Below the pieces are notes generated by a model. It made no database searches, was not told where the DNA came from, and saw only the letters and a program-made list of their open reading frames with translations. From Streptomyces sp. Je 1-79 (GTDB taxonomy: Bacteria > Actinomycetota > Actinomycetes > Streptomycetales > Streptomycetaceae): a stretch of DNA of 64,000 bases. The stretch covers positions 1 through 64,000 of the forward strand of contig NZ_JAMGSL010000004.1 of NCBI RefSeq assembly GCF_025195125.1, in the 5' to 3' direction. This document shows, in pieces, positions 1 to 8,553 of the stretch. The position numbers and the translations under genes were made by a program. Position 1 is the first letter of the stretch, and the number at the start of each line of letters is the position of its first letter.

Positions 1-223
1 TCCGGCGATCGAGGCCCAGCAGGCCGAACGTCTTGCACGGCTGCGCGCCGAGCGCGACCGGGCGGCCGTCGACACGGCGCTCGCCGCGCTGAAGAAGGCC
101 GCCGAGGGCACGGACAACGTGCTCTACCCGATGAAGGACGCCCTCAAGGCCCGGGCCACGGTCGGCGAGGTCTGCCACGCGCTGCGCGAGGTCTGGGGCA
201 TCTACAGCCCGACGACCACCTGA
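1..223 (+). CDS. B12-dependent acyl-CoA mutase large subunit, C-terminal fragment (cut by window edge)
   Basis: Only the last ~73 codons are present, in the frame beginning at base 2. The visible tail (…[19 protein letters not shown]… then …ALREVWGIY…) is the typical C-terminal helix pair of methylmalonyl-/isobutyryl-CoA mutase large subunits, where NVL.PM.DA…AT.GE is conserved. It stops right after the catalytic domain with no B12-binding domain, so the enzyme is of the split type (IcmA/HcmA-like), with the cobalamin domain encoded by the next gene 62 bp downstream. The acyl-CoA substrate (isobutyryl, 2-hydroxyisobutyryl, pivaloyl or other) cannot be decided because the active-site residues are outside the window. 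Family assignment is fairly sure; substrate is unknown. Confidence 0.85.
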   Translation, partial: PAIEAQQAERLARLRAERDRAAVDTALAALKKAAEGTDNVLYPMKDALKARATVGEVCHALREVWGIYSPTTT

Positions 224-285
224 GACCTCACGGACGCCGACGTACGACGAAGACGACGGACAACAGAAAACAGAGGGGGAATCCG

Positions 286-696
286 ATGGACACGCCGATT
301 CGGGTCGTGATCGCCAAGCCCGGCCTTGACGGACACGACCGAGGGGCGAAGGTCATCGCTCGCGCCTTGCGGGACGCCGGGGTCGAGGTCATCTACACGG
401 GGCTCCACCAGACCCCGCGCCAGATCGTCGACACCGCCGTCCAGGAGGACGCCGACGGCATCGGCCTGTCGGTCCTTTCCGGGGCCCATATGACGCTCTT
501 CGCCGAGGTCCTCAGACTCCTCGACGAAGCGGACGCACGGGACATCACCCTCTTCGGCGGCGGCATCATCCCGGAGGCCGACATCCCGGTGCTCCGCGAG
601 ATGGGCGTGGCCGCACTCTTCACCCCCGGGTCACCCATCCGCGACATCGCCGCCTGGGTGACCCGGAACGTCGCCATATTCGAGGGGGCACGATGA
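286..696 (+). CDS. Cobalamin-binding small subunit of acyl-CoA mutase (IcmB/HcmB-like)
   Basis: A 136-residue stand-alone B12-binding domain. The base-off/His-on signature DxHxxG is at D15, H17, G20; SxL follows at S62-L64 and the GGG loop at 91-93. It would bind adenosylcobalamin and pair with the large subunit encoded just upstream to do a carbon-skeleton rearrangement. The HQTP..IVDTA.QEDAD.IGLS pattern is nearer to IcmB/MCM-type small subunits than to the B12 domain of the fused ethylmalonyl-CoA mutase elsewhere in this window. An AGGGGG run lies about 7 nt before the ATG. Its stop overlaps the next start (ATGA), so translation is coupled to the A-T-TE synthetase, putting the mutase inside the biosynthetic operon. 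Confidence 0.92.
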   Translation: MDTPIRVVIAKPGLDGHDRGAKVIARALRDAGVEVIYTGLHQTPRQIVDTAVQEDADGIGLSVLSGAHMTLFAEVLRLLDEADARDITLFGGGIIPEADIPVLREMGVAALFTPGSPIRDIAAWVTRNVAIFEGAR

Positions 697-3479
697 CGAC
701 TGACCACGAAATGACCACCCTGGGCGCGCTGCTGATCCGGGCCGCCACGCGGTTCCCGGAGCACGGGGTCCGCCACGGCTCCGGAGACCGACCGCTCGAC
801 TTCCGGCTCCAGACGTATCCGGAGCTCTTGGAGGAGTCGCTGCGACTCCTCGCCCGGCTGCGGAAGTCCGGAGTGGGCAAGGACCGGATCGTCGCGCTGC
901 TCCTCGAGCGGACCGAGGACTTCCTGCCGGCACTCTGGGCGTGCCTGCTCGGTGGGATCACGGTGTGTCCGCTGGTCCCCGTGCGCGACGACCCGCAGCG
1001 CTGGGCGGCCCAGCTCGGCCACGTCAACACCCTGCTCGACGGGCCGCTCCTGGTCACCGACGTCCGCACGCGCGAGGAACTTCCCGCCGTCCAGGACCTG
1101 TCGGTCGTCACCTTGGAGAACCTGGCGCCGGCCGCCACGGACGCAGGCGCGGGCACCGAGACAGGCACCACCCCGGTCTCCCCCGACGACGTCGCCCTCC
1201 TCGTCCTCACCTCCGGTTCCACCAGCGCCTCCAAGGCCGTTCGGCTCACCCACGGCAATCTGCTGGCCTCCATGGCCGCGAAGGCCGGGACGCAGTCGCT
1301 GACCTCGGACGACATCACCCTGAACTGGATCTCGTACGACCACGTCGCCGCGCTCCTCGAAGCACACCTGCTTCCGCTGTCCGTCGGCGCCGTCCAGCTG
1401 CAGACCTCCCCGGAGACGGTGCTCGCCGCCCCGATGCGCTTCCTGGAGCTGATCGACGCCCACCGGGTGACGATGACGTTCACGCCGAACTTCCTGCTCG
1501 GCCAGCTCAACAGGATCGCCGACCGCCTGCCGGCCGCTCCCGCCCTGGACCTGTCCTGTCTGCGGCACATCATCTCCGGTGGCGAGGCCAACCCCGTCGC
1601 CACGGGCCTCGGCTTCCTCGAACGGCTGGCTCCGTACGGGCTGCGCCGTGAGGCCCTCTGGCCCGCCTTCGGGATGACCGAGACCTGCGCCGGCAGCATC
1701 TACAACCGGGAGTTCCCCGAGGCCGACCGCGAGGCCGAGTTCGCGGCGGTCGGCCGGCCGGTCGACGGGCTGCGCATCCGGATCGCAGCCGAGGAGACTG
1801 GCACGCTGCTGGGCGAGGGCGAGACCGGCGAGGTGCAGCTCACCGGCCCGATGGTCACGGGCGGGTACTGGAACGACAAGGAGGCCACCGAGGCCGCCTT
1901 CACGGCGGACGGCTGGTTCCGGACCGGTGACCTCGGCCGCCTCGACGGGGGCCGGCTGACCCTCGTGGGACGCAGCAAGGACTGCGTCATCGTCAACGGC
2001 GTCAACTACTACAGCCATGACCTGGAGTCGGTGCTCGACAGCCTCGACGGCATCGAGAAGTCCTTCGTCGCCGCGTTCCCGACCCGTCCGAAGGGCAGCG
2101 ACACCGAGCAGCTCGCCGTCGCGTTCGCGGCCGCCCCCGAGGTGGCCGACGACGAACCGGCACTGCACCGTCTGCTGATGGCCGTCCGGAACAGCGTCGT
2201 CCTGCACTGGGGCTTCCGCCCCGCCCTGCTGCTTCCGCTGCCCAAGGACGCCTTCCCGAAGACGAGTCTGGGTAAGATCCCGCGCGCACTCATGCGGCGC
2301 CGGCTGGAGGCCGGCGACTACGCCGAGCACCTGGAGTCCGTCCAAGGCCTGGTCACCCGGCAGCTCGGCGGGTACGTCGCTCCCGAGGGCGCCCGTGAGG
2401 AAGCACTCGCGGAGCTGTACGGCGAGCTCTTCGGGACCGACCCGGCGACGATCAGCGCCACGGCGAGCTTCTTCGACCTCGGCGGTACGTCACTGGACAT
2501 CCTGCGCCTCAGAAGCCTGATCGCCCGGCGCTTCCCGGGCACGGAGCCACCGGTCCTCGCCATCCTCACCGCGCCGAGCGTCCGCGCGCTCGCCGCCCGC
2601 ATCGAGGCCGACCGGAGCGACACGCCCGCTCCGTACGACCCGATCGTCCCGCTGCAGACCAGCGGGGACGGGACACCGTTGTTCTGCGTGCACCCGGGCG
2701 TCGGTGAGGTGCTCGTCTTCGTCAACCTCGCCAAGTATTTCGTTCACGAGCGGCCGTTCTACGCGCTGAGGGCCCGCGGCTTCAACCCGGGGGAGAAGGC
2801 GTTCGCGTCGTTCGACGAGATGGCACGCGCGTATGTGGACGCCATCCGGTCCCGGCAGCCGCACGGCCCCTATGCGATCGCCGGGTACTCCTTCGGCGCA
2901 GCGGTCGCGTTCGAGGTGGCCAAGCTCCTTGAAGCGGACGGCGAACGCGTCGACTTCCTGGGCAGCTTCAACCTCCCTCCGCACATCAAGTACCGCATGG
3001 AGGAACTCGACTTCGTCGAGACCGCGGTCAACCTGGCCATGTTCCTGGACCTGGTCTCCGAGCAGCAGGCGAAGAAGCTGCCCGCCGAACTCCGGCCGCT
3101 GGACAGGAAGGAGCAGCTCGGCCGCCTGATCGACATCTCTCCCCCGGAACGGCTCTCCGAACTCGACCTGGACCTCGAACGGTTCAGCGCGTGGGCGGAA
3201 CTCGCGGATGGCCTCACCGACCTCGGCCGGAGCTACGTGCCGTCCGGCGATGTCGCCCGGATGAGCGTCTTCTACGCCGTCCCGCTCCGCGGCAGCAAGC
3301 AGGACTGGCTGAACAACGAGCTGACGCGGTGGGCCGACTTCACCCGCGAGGCGCCCCGGTTCCTGGACGTGCCCGGCGAGCACTACACCCTCATGGGCGC
3401 CCGGCACGTGGCCGCCTTCCAGTCGATCCTGCGCGCGGAGCTCGCTCGGTCGCTGTCCGCCCCGTCCGACATCTCATGA
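693..3479 (+). CDS. A-T-TE (adenylation-thiolation-thioesterase) NRPS-like synthetase, aryl-2-oxoacid dimerising type
   Basis: 928 residues with no condensation domain. Adenylation domain about 10-560: A3 loop [11 protein letters not shown] at 173-183, FGMTETC at 326-332, TGD..R core, and TSLGKIPR near 525. Carrier domain about 570-630, phosphopantetheine Ser600 in FFDLGGTS. Thioesterase about 650-920, nucleophile Ser733 in GYSFGA and His897 in [16 protein letters not shown] (211-218) and SGGEAN (295-300), plus FNLPPHIK in the TE, recall from memory the fungal atromentin/polyporic acid synthetases and bacterial EchA-type enzymes, which activate two aryl-pyruvates and join them into quinones or furanones. 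The substrate is inferred. It is translationally coupled to the B12 subunit upstream; an SDR, methyltransferase and FAD hydroxylase follow as likely tailoring enzymes. Confidence 0.9.
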   Translation: MTTDHEMTTLGALLIRAATRFPEHGVRHGSGDRPLDFRLQTYPELLEESLRLLARLRKSGVGKDRIVALLLERTEDFLPALWACLLGGITVCPLVPVRDDPQRWAAQLGHVNTLLDGPLLVTDVRTREELPAVQDLSVVTLENLAPAATDAGAGTETGTTPVSPDDVALLVLTSGSTSASKAVRLTHGNLLASMAAKAGTQSLTSDDITLNWISYDHVAALLEAHLLPLSVGAVQLQTSPETVLAAPMRFLELIDAHRVTMTFTPNFLLGQLNRIADRLPAAPALDLSCLRHIISGGEANPVATGLGFLERLAPYGLRREALWPAFGMTETCAGSIYNREFPEADREAEFAAVGRPVDGLRIRIAAEETGTLLGEGETGEVQLTGPMVTGGYWNDKEATEAAFTADGWFRTGDLGRLDGGRLTLVGRSKDCVIVNGVNYYSHDLESVLDSLDGIEKSFVAAFPTRPKGSDTEQLAVAFAAAPEVADDEPALHRLLMAVRNSVVLHWGFRPALLLPLPKDAFPKTSLGKIPRALMRRRLEAGDYAEHLESVQGLVTRQLGGYVAPEGAREEALAELYGELFGTDPATISATASFFDLGGTSLDILRLRSLIARRFPGTEPPVLAILTAPSVRALAARIEADRSDTPAPYDPIVPLQTSGDGTPLFCVHPGVGEVLVFVNLAKYFVHERPFYALRARGFNPGEKAFASFDEMARAYVDAIRSRQPHGPYAIAGYSFGAAVAFEVAKLLEADGERVDFLGSFNLPPHIKYRMEELDFVETAVNLAMFLDLVSEQQAKKLPAELRPLDRKEQLGRLIDISPPERLSELDLDLERFSAWAELADGLTDLGRSYVPSGDVARMSVFYAVPLRGSKQDWLNNELTRWADFTREAPRFLDVPGEHYTLMGARHVAAFQSILRAELARSLSAPSDIS

Positions 3480-3492
3480 AGGAGCCATCCGG

Positions 3493-4431
3493 ATGCAGAC
3501 GCCGACCGGCAACAAGATCCTGATCACAGGGGCGACGGGACTGGTCGCCCGCACGGCCGCCGAGACGCTCGCCCGGGACAACGAAGTGTGGTGCCTGGGC
3601 CGCTTCTCGGACCCGGAGACGGAACGCGGGCTGCGGGACCGGGGCATCCGGACCCGGCGCTGGGACATGGCCGCGGACGGTCTGGACGGGGTACCCGAAG
3701 ACTTCACGCACGTCCTGCACGCGGCGGTGGAGCGGGGCGATGGGAACTTCGAGGAGGTGGTGACGGTCAACTCCGTCGGCACCGGCCGTCTGATGAACCA
3801 CTGCCGCACTGCCGAATCGTTCCTGTTCCTCTCCACCAGCGCGGTGTACGCGCCCCGGGCACTGGACCACCGGTACACCGAGAACGACCCGCTGGCGGCC
3901 CACTCGGCCTTCCTGCCGACCTACCCGGTGGGCAAGCTGGCTGCCGAGGGGGCCGTACGGGCGCTCACCGTGACACTCGGCCTGCCCACCACCATCGCCC
4001 GGCTCAACGTCGCCTACGGGCCGCACGGGCACGGCGGGGCCCCGGTCATCCACTATCGGACGATGCTCGCCGGGGAACCCGTCGCGGTCCCGCACACCGA
4101 CCAGCACTACTGCTCCCCGATCCACACCGACGACATCGCCCGGCACGTACCGGGCCTGTGGGCCGCGGCGACGGTCCCCGCGACCGTCGTGAACTGGGGC
4201 GGGGACGAGGTCGTCGGCGTACGCGACCTCCTTACCTACGTGTCGGAACTCACCGGGGTGCCCGTCGACTTCGTCCCGAGCGACGTCACCCGCGCGGTCG
4301 TCGCGTACGACGACACCCGCCGCAGGAGCCTGGTCGGCGCCTGTGAGTGGTCCTGGCGTGACGGAGTCCGCCAAGCCCTTGAAGCGCACTTCCCCGGCTG
4401 TGTCACCGCCGCCGCCCGACAGACCCGATAG
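3493..4431 (+). CDS. NAD-dependent epimerase/dehydratase family protein (extended SDR)
   Basis: 312 residues with an N-terminal Rossmann nucleotide-binding loop GATGLVA at 13-19, STS at 114-116, and the catalytic pair Y144…K148 (YPVGK). That is the extended SDR layout used by nucleotide-sugar epimerases, dehydratases and many natural-product ketoreductases. The glycine loop ends LVA rather than the usual FIG, so the family member is divergent. GAAGGAG lies just upstream of the ATG and 13 bp separate it from the A-T-TE gene, so it belongs to the same operon. In terphenyl pathways a quinone-reducing SDR acts after the dimerising synthetase; that role here is inference. Confidence 0.85.
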   Translation: MQTPTGNKILITGATGLVARTAAETLARDNEVWCLGRFSDPETERGLRDRGIRTRRWDMAADGLDGVPEDFTHVLHAAVERGDGNFEEVVTVNSVGTGRLMNHCRTAESFLFLSTSAVYAPRALDHRYTENDPLAAHSAFLPTYPVGKLAAEGAVRALTVTLGLPTTIARLNVAYGPHGHGGAPVIHYRTMLAGEPVAVPHTDQHYCSPIHTDDIARHVPGLWAAATVPATVVNWGGDEVVGVRDLLTYVSELTGVPVDFVPSDVTRAVVAYDDTRRRSLVGACEWSWRDGVRQALEAHFPGCVTAAARQTR

Positions 4432-4444
4432 AAAGGCCCCTTTC

Positions 4445-5494
4445 GTGACCGGTTCAACCGCACCCACCGAGATGCTGTCGGAGCTGTCCACCGAGCCGCA
4501 GGTGCTGAGCCTGCTGGAGCGCGCGCTGAGCACCAGTTGCGCCGCCTCGCTACGCGCGGCCGTGAAGCTCGGTCTCGCCGACGCCCTCGGCGACGGCCCG
4601 GCGACGGCGTACGCCCTGGCGCGGACCGTCGGAGCCGACCCGGACGCGCTGCGGCGGCTGCTGCGCTCGCTCACCTGCCACCAGGTGTTCGCCGAGGACT
4701 CCGAGGGTCGTTTCGTCCCCTCGGAGATCTCCCGGCTGCTGCGCACGAACACCCCGGACAGCCTCGACCAGCTCGTGCTGTGGATGACCGAGCCGTGGAC
4801 CTGGGAACTGTGGGGCCGGCTCGACGAGTCCGTGCGCACCGGCAGGGACGTCTTCGTCGGCCTGCACGGGCAGGAGTTCTTCGACCAGGTGCACTCCGCG
4901 TGGCCGGAGTCCGCGGCCGTCTTCGACCGTGCGATGACCCAGGCGAGCATCCAGTCCGCCAGGGCCGTCGCGGGGGCCGTGCCGCTGTCCGGCGCGCGGA
5001 CCGTCGCCGACATCGGCGGCGGCCAGGGCGGGCTCCTCGCCGCTCTCCTCGAACACCACCCGGACGTGCGGGGAATCCTCTTCGACCGGCCGGACGTGCT
5101 GGCCGGCGCGGACGCCCGGCTGTGCGAGGGCGGGGCGCTCGCCGAGCGGGCGGTACTGGTCGCCGGGGACTGCCGCGAGGCCGTGCCGGCCGACGTCGAC
5201 GCGTACGTCTTCAAGAACGTCCTGGGGATGAACGACGAGGACGCGGTCGTCGTGCTCGGCAACGTCGTACGCACGGCCCGTCCGGGCACCAGGGTGATCA
5301 TCGTGGAGAACCTGGTCGACGACGGCCCCGGCCAGATGTTCAGCACTGGGATGGACCTGCGGATGCTGCTCACCGTCGGCGGCCGGAAGCACACCCGGCA
5401 GAGCCTGCTCGGACTGGTGGAGCGGGCGGGCCTGGTCGTACGGGATGTCCGTCCGGTCAACACCTACCAGCACATGATCGAGGCGACGGTGTGA
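4445..5494 (+). CDS. SAM-dependent O-methyltransferase-like protein (acetylserotonin OMT family), catalytic His missing
   Basis: 349 residues from GTG 4445, chosen because an AAAGG box follows the upstream stop. A reading from 4343 would overlap the SDR by about 90 nt. The N-terminal winged-helix dimerisation domain spans roughly 20-105. The Rossmann SAM site is DIGGGQGG at 189-196. Where plant and bacterial small-molecule OMTs carry the general base in LKxxLHDW, this protein reads FKNVLGMNDED (257-267), so the His is replaced. Related anthracycline enzymes of the DnrK/RdmB group also lack it. It may methylate a hydroxyl of the synthetase product with another base or have moved to different chemistry. 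Its TGA overlaps the GTG of the next gene. Confidence 0.85.
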   Translation: MTGSTAPTEMLSELSTEPQVLSLLERALSTSCAASLRAAVKLGLADALGDGPATAYALARTVGADPDALRRLLRSLTCHQVFAEDSEGRFVPSEISRLLRTNTPDSLDQLVLWMTEPWTWELWGRLDESVRTGRDVFVGLHGQEFFDQVHSAWPESAAVFDRAMTQASIQSARAVAGAVPLSGARTVADIGGGQGGLLAALLEHHPDVRGILFDRPDVLAGADARLCEGGALAERAVLVAGDCREAVPADVDAYVFKNVLGMNDEDAVVVLGNVVRTARPGTRVIIVENLVDDGPGQMFSTGMDLRMLLTVGGRKHTRQSLLGLVERAGLVVRDVRPVNTYQHMIEATV

Positions 5495-6993
5495 ACGAGA
5501 CCACCTCGAATCCCGAGAGCACCTCGAATCCCGAGATCACCCCGAAATCCGGACCGCCGTCCCGGACCGCCGACGTCCTCGTCATCGGGGCAGGTCCCAC
5601 CGGCCTCCTCCTGGCCGGCGACCTCGCCACCGCCGGGGTGCGGGTCACCCTGCTCGAACGGCGCGAACATGCCGCCGACACCGCCATGACCCGCTCCTTC
5701 GCGGTGCACGCCCGCACCCTGGAGCTGCTCGACGCCCGAGGTCTCGGCGACGAACTCGTCGCCCTCGGCCGCAAGGCGCCCGTGATCGGCGTCTTCGGCA
5801 GGATCGAACTCCGCCTGCACCGGCTGCGCTCGCGCTTCCCGTTCGCTCTGATCACCCCGCAGTACCACGTCGAACGGCTCCTGGAGCGGCGGGCGGGCGC
5901 TGCCGGGGTGCGGATCGTGCGGGGCGCCGAGGTGACGCGGCTGCGCCAGAACGACGCCGGCGTCGAGGTGGAGACGGCCGGCGAGGACGTCTGGACCGCC
6001 GGGTACGTGGTCGGGTGCGACGGCGTACGCAGCTCGGTGCGGCGGATGGTCGGCATCGGCTTCCCCGGCAAGTCGGTGGTGCGCTCGGTGATGCTGGCCG
6101 ACATCCGGCTCACCGAGATCCCCGTCGACGCGGTGACCACCAACTCCAACGCGCACGGCTTCGCCTCCCTGGTGCCGTTCGGCGACGGCTGGTACCGGGC
6201 GATCGGCTGGGTCGCGGGGGACGAGCGACCCGACGACGCGCCGGTAGCGGCAGAGGAGCTCTCCGCGTTGCTGCGCCGGGTCCTGGGCTCCGACTACGGC
6301 ATGCACGACCCGCGCTGGATCTCCCGGTTCCACAGCGACGAGCGACAGGCGGTGCGTTACCGCGAGGGCCGGGTGCTGCTGGCGGGCGACGCCGCGCACG
6401 TGCATTCGCCCGCCGGCGGCATGGGGATGAACACGGGGCTCCAGGACGCCGCCAACCTGGGCTGGAAACTGGCCGCCGTGGTCCAGGGCCGCGCGGGGCA
6501 GCCGCTGCTCGACTCGTACGAGCGGGAGCGCCACCCCGTCGGGCGGCAGGCGCTGCGGGTCTCCGGGGCGATCACCCGGGGCGTGCTGCGGTCCCCCCGC
6601 AACGGTCTGACGCGCCGCCTGCGTGAGGTCGGCCTGCCGCTCGCGAACCGGCTGAACTCGCTCACGGCGACCGGCGAGCGCCTGCTCTCCGGCATCGGCA
6701 TCGCGTACCCGGCACCGCGCGGCAGCCACCGGCTCACCGGCCGCCGGGCCCCCGACCTCCGGCTCTCCGGCGGACGGCGCCTGTACGAGGTGCTGCGCGA
6801 CGGCCGGTTCGTGCTGGTCACCCGGGGGCGACCGGTGCCGGAGACGGAGTGGCTGCGTCTCGCCGCCCCCGCCGGGAACCTGCCCGGGCCCCTGCTGATC
6901 CGCCCCGACGGCCATATCGCCTGGGCGGCCGACGCCGAGGACCCTGAGGGCCTTCGCGCGGCGCTGAGGAACTGGCCGGTGACCGCTGCCTGA
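5491..6993 (+). CDS. FAD-dependent aromatic hydroxylase (PHBH/PgaE family)
   Basis: 500 residues from GTG 5491, overlapping the methyltransferase stop (GTGA). The first 18 codons contain an imperfect 18-bp repeat giving TSNPE twice, a disordered leader. The FAD ADP-binding loop GAGPTG is at 33-38 and the flavin ribityl motif GDAAHVHSP begins at G299, followed by the GGMGMN…QDA.NL.WKL helix of group A flavoprotein monooxygenases. The last ~100 residues are the thioredoxin-like C-terminal domain of RdmE/PgaE-type enzymes. Expected reaction: NAD(P)H-dependent hydroxylation of an aromatic or quinone substrate, consistent with tailoring of the A-T-TE product. It is the last intact gene of the cluster. 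Confidence 0.92.
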   Translation: MNETTSNPESTSNPEITPKSGPPSRTADVLVIGAGPTGLLLAGDLATAGVRVTLLERREHAADTAMTRSFAVHARTLELLDARGLGDELVALGRKAPVIGVFGRIELRLHRLRSRFPFALITPQYHVERLLERRAGAAGVRIVRGAEVTRLRQNDAGVEVETAGEDVWTAGYVVGCDGVRSSVRRMVGIGFPGKSVVRSVMLADIRLTEIPVDAVTTNSNAHGFASLVPFGDGWYRAIGWVAGDERPDDAPVAAEELSALLRRVLGSDYGMHDPRWISRFHSDERQAVRYREGRVLLAGDAAHVHSPAGGMGMNTGLQDAANLGWKLAAVVQGRAGQPLLDSYERERHPVGRQALRVSGAITRGVLRSPRNGLTRRLREVGLPLANRLNSLTATGERLLSGIGIAYPAPRGSHRLTGRRAPDLRLSGGRRLYEVLRDGRFVLVTRGRPVPETEWLRLAAPAGNLPGPLLIRPDGHIAWAADAEDPEGLRAALRNWPVTAA

Positions 6994-7020
6994 CTCTTCG
7001 GACGTAGCCCGCGGGCTCCG

Positions 7021-7215
7021 GTGCGGGCCCACACGATCATGGACGAAAGTGGCCTTCGCGGGGTCCGTCTGTACGATGCTCGGGCGTCGTGCCTGACCTT
7101 CCTGTCGAACAACGGGGTGCCGGATCACCTGCTTGCGATGTGAGCCGGGCACACGAACGCGGCGGACCTGCTCGCGGCAGCGGAGGCATGGGGAGGTCTC
7201 GCAGGGGGCGTGTGA
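7021..7215 (+). pseudogene. Decayed C-terminus of a tyrosine (phage-type) integrase
   Basis: Reading from 7021 in frame with 7042 gives GVRLYDARASCLTFLSNN, then VPDHLLAM, a TGA at 7141-7143, then AGHTNAAD… and AAEAWGGLAGGV ending at TGA 7213-7215. This is the catalytic C-terminal pattern of Streptomyces phage/ICE integrases (HDARH-like box, then WAGHT, then AAEAWGGL near the C-terminus). The internal TGA sits exactly where the Trp of WAGHT is expected. The segment that should follow AGHTNAA and hold the catalytic Tyr appears deleted. No start or N-terminal domain is recognisable upstream. It lies directly after the biosynthetic cluster and before pcaL. Confidence 0.72.
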
Positions 7216-7244
7216 CAGATCGTGACAGATGAAGGTGTGAACCG

Positions 7245-8513
7245 GTGAGCGAGACCGAGATCGATACGCTGCAGTACCGCGTTGACGGGCCAGAAGAGGC
7301 TCCCGTCCTGGTCATGGGGCCCTCGCTGGGCACCACCTGGCACATGTGGGACCGTCAGATACCCGAGCTCACCCGCCAGTGGCGCGTCGTCCGGTTCGAC
7401 CTGCCGGGGCACGGCGGCGCCCCCGCCCTGCCCTTCACCTCCGTCGCCGAGCTCGGCGACCGGCTGCTCGCCACCCTCGACGAGCTGGGCGTCCAGCGGT
7501 TCGGCTACGCCGGCTGCTCCATCGGCGGCGCGGTCGGCCTCGACCTCGCCCTGCGCGCACCCCACCGGGTGGCCTCGCTCGCCCTGGTGGCCGCCTCGCC
7601 CCGGTTCGGCAGCGCCGACGAGTTCCGCCAGCGCGGGGTGATCGTCCGTACCAACGGCCTCGAGCCCATGGCCCGTACCGCCCCCGAGCAGTGGTTCACC
7701 CCCGCCTTCCGCGCCGCGCAGCCCGCGATCGTCGAGTGGGCCGTGCAGATGGTCCGCACCACCGACCCCGGCTGCTACATCGGCGCCTGCGAGGCGCTCG
7801 CCGTCTTCGACGTACGGGAAGCCCTCGGCCGCATCGGCATCCCCGCCCTCGTGCTCGTCGGCTCCGACGACCAGGTCACCGGCCCCGCCGAGGCCCGCAC
7901 CCTCGTCGCCGGGATAGCCGACGCCCGGCTCGCCGTCGTCCCCGGCGCCTCCCACCTCGCCCCGGTCGAGCAGCCCGCCGCCGTCACCGAGCTGCTCACC
8001 GGCCACTTCGCCGGGATCGTGCACGACACCCAGAGCGCCGTGCCCGCCCTGGCGATGCCGCCCGTCTCCACCCCGGTCGTACCCGTCGCCGAGATCGCGC
8101 CCGCCGAGCCGGCGGGCGAGTCCGCCGGGACCGTGCGGCCCGACCCGTACGACCAGGGCATCAAGATCCGCCGCGAGATCCTCGGGGACGCGCATGTCGA
8201 CCAGGCGCTGACCGACGAGTTCGGCGCCGACCTCCAGGCCCTCCTCACCCGCTACGCCTGGGGCGAGGTGTGGAGCAGGGAGGGCCTGGACCGCCGCACC
8301 CGCAGCTGTGTCACCCTCACCGCGCTGATCGCCGGCGGCCACCTGGACGCGCTCGCCGACCACACCCGGGCCGCGCTGCGCAACGGCCTGACGCCCGAGG
8401 AGCTCCGCGAGGTCGTGCTCCAGACCGCCGTCTACTGCGGGCTGCCCGCCGCCGAGAGCGCCCTGCGCGTCGTCGGCAGGGTGATCAAGGAGGAGACCAC
8501 CCCCCAGGCGTAG
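7245..8513 (+). CDS. pcaL: 3-oxoadipate enol-lactonase / 4-carboxymuconolactone decarboxylase fusion
   Basis: 422 residues from GTG. Residues 1-~260 are an alpha/beta hydrolase: DLPGHG at 52-57 and nucleophile Ser92 in GCSIGG. A Pro/Ala linker (~262-298) leads to a carboxymuconolactone decarboxylase domain from about 300 (DPYDQGIKIRREILGD… and …CVTLTALIAGGH). The two domains do the consecutive PcaC and PcaD steps of the protocatechuate branch of the beta-ketoadipate pathway; the fusion is well known in actinomycetes. No other pca gene is next to it here, so it is either a detached copy or acts on a different lactone. The integrase remnant ends 30 bp upstream. Confidence 0.93.
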   Translation: MSETEIDTLQYRVDGPEEAPVLVMGPSLGTTWHMWDRQIPELTRQWRVVRFDLPGHGGAPALPFTSVAELGDRLLATLDELGVQRFGYAGCSIGGAVGLDLALRAPHRVASLALVAASPRFGSADEFRQRGVIVRTNGLEPMARTAPEQWFTPAFRAAQPAIVEWAVQMVRTTDPGCYIGACEALAVFDVREALGRIGIPALVLVGSDDQVTGPAEARTLVAGIADARLAVVPGASHLAPVEQPAAVTELLTGHFAGIVHDTQSAVPALAMPPVSTPVVPVAEIAPAEPAGESAGTVRPDPYDQGIKIRREILGDAHVDQALTDEFGADLQALLTRYAWGEVWSREGLDRRTRSCVTLTALIAGGHLDALADHTRAALRNGLTPEELREVVLQTAVYCGLPAAESALRVVGRVIKEETTPQA

Positions 8514-8519
8514 GCTGAC

Positions 8520-8536
8520 CGGGCCGGTACGGCCCG
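8520..8536. terminator. Small hairpin between pcaL and the MBL gene
   Basis: Seven-bp arms CGGGCCG / CGGCCCG with a GTA loop lie just after the pcaL stop and before the RBS of the next gene. No T-tract follows. It could be a weak terminator or mRNA-end structure. Confidence 0.3.
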
Positions 8537-8553
8537 TCGTGAGGTGGAGTCCT

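Noticed and set aside
393..2345. 650-codon open frame on the - strand opposite the mutase and A-T-TE genes
   Set aside because: Antisense shadow of high-GC codon bias; Arg/Gly/Val-rich translation without any domain, covering two well-supported + strand genes.
4537..5490. Upstream extension of the FAD monooxygenase reading to 4537
   Set aside because: The extension is the +1 shadow of the methyltransferase gene, Arg/Ala/Gly-rich and without homology; GTG 5491 with the coupled GTGA junction is the real start.
7037..7345. 102-codon - strand reading over the integrase remnant
   Set aside because: No similarity and Arg/Pro/Ser-rich; the + strand integrase pattern explains the sequence better.
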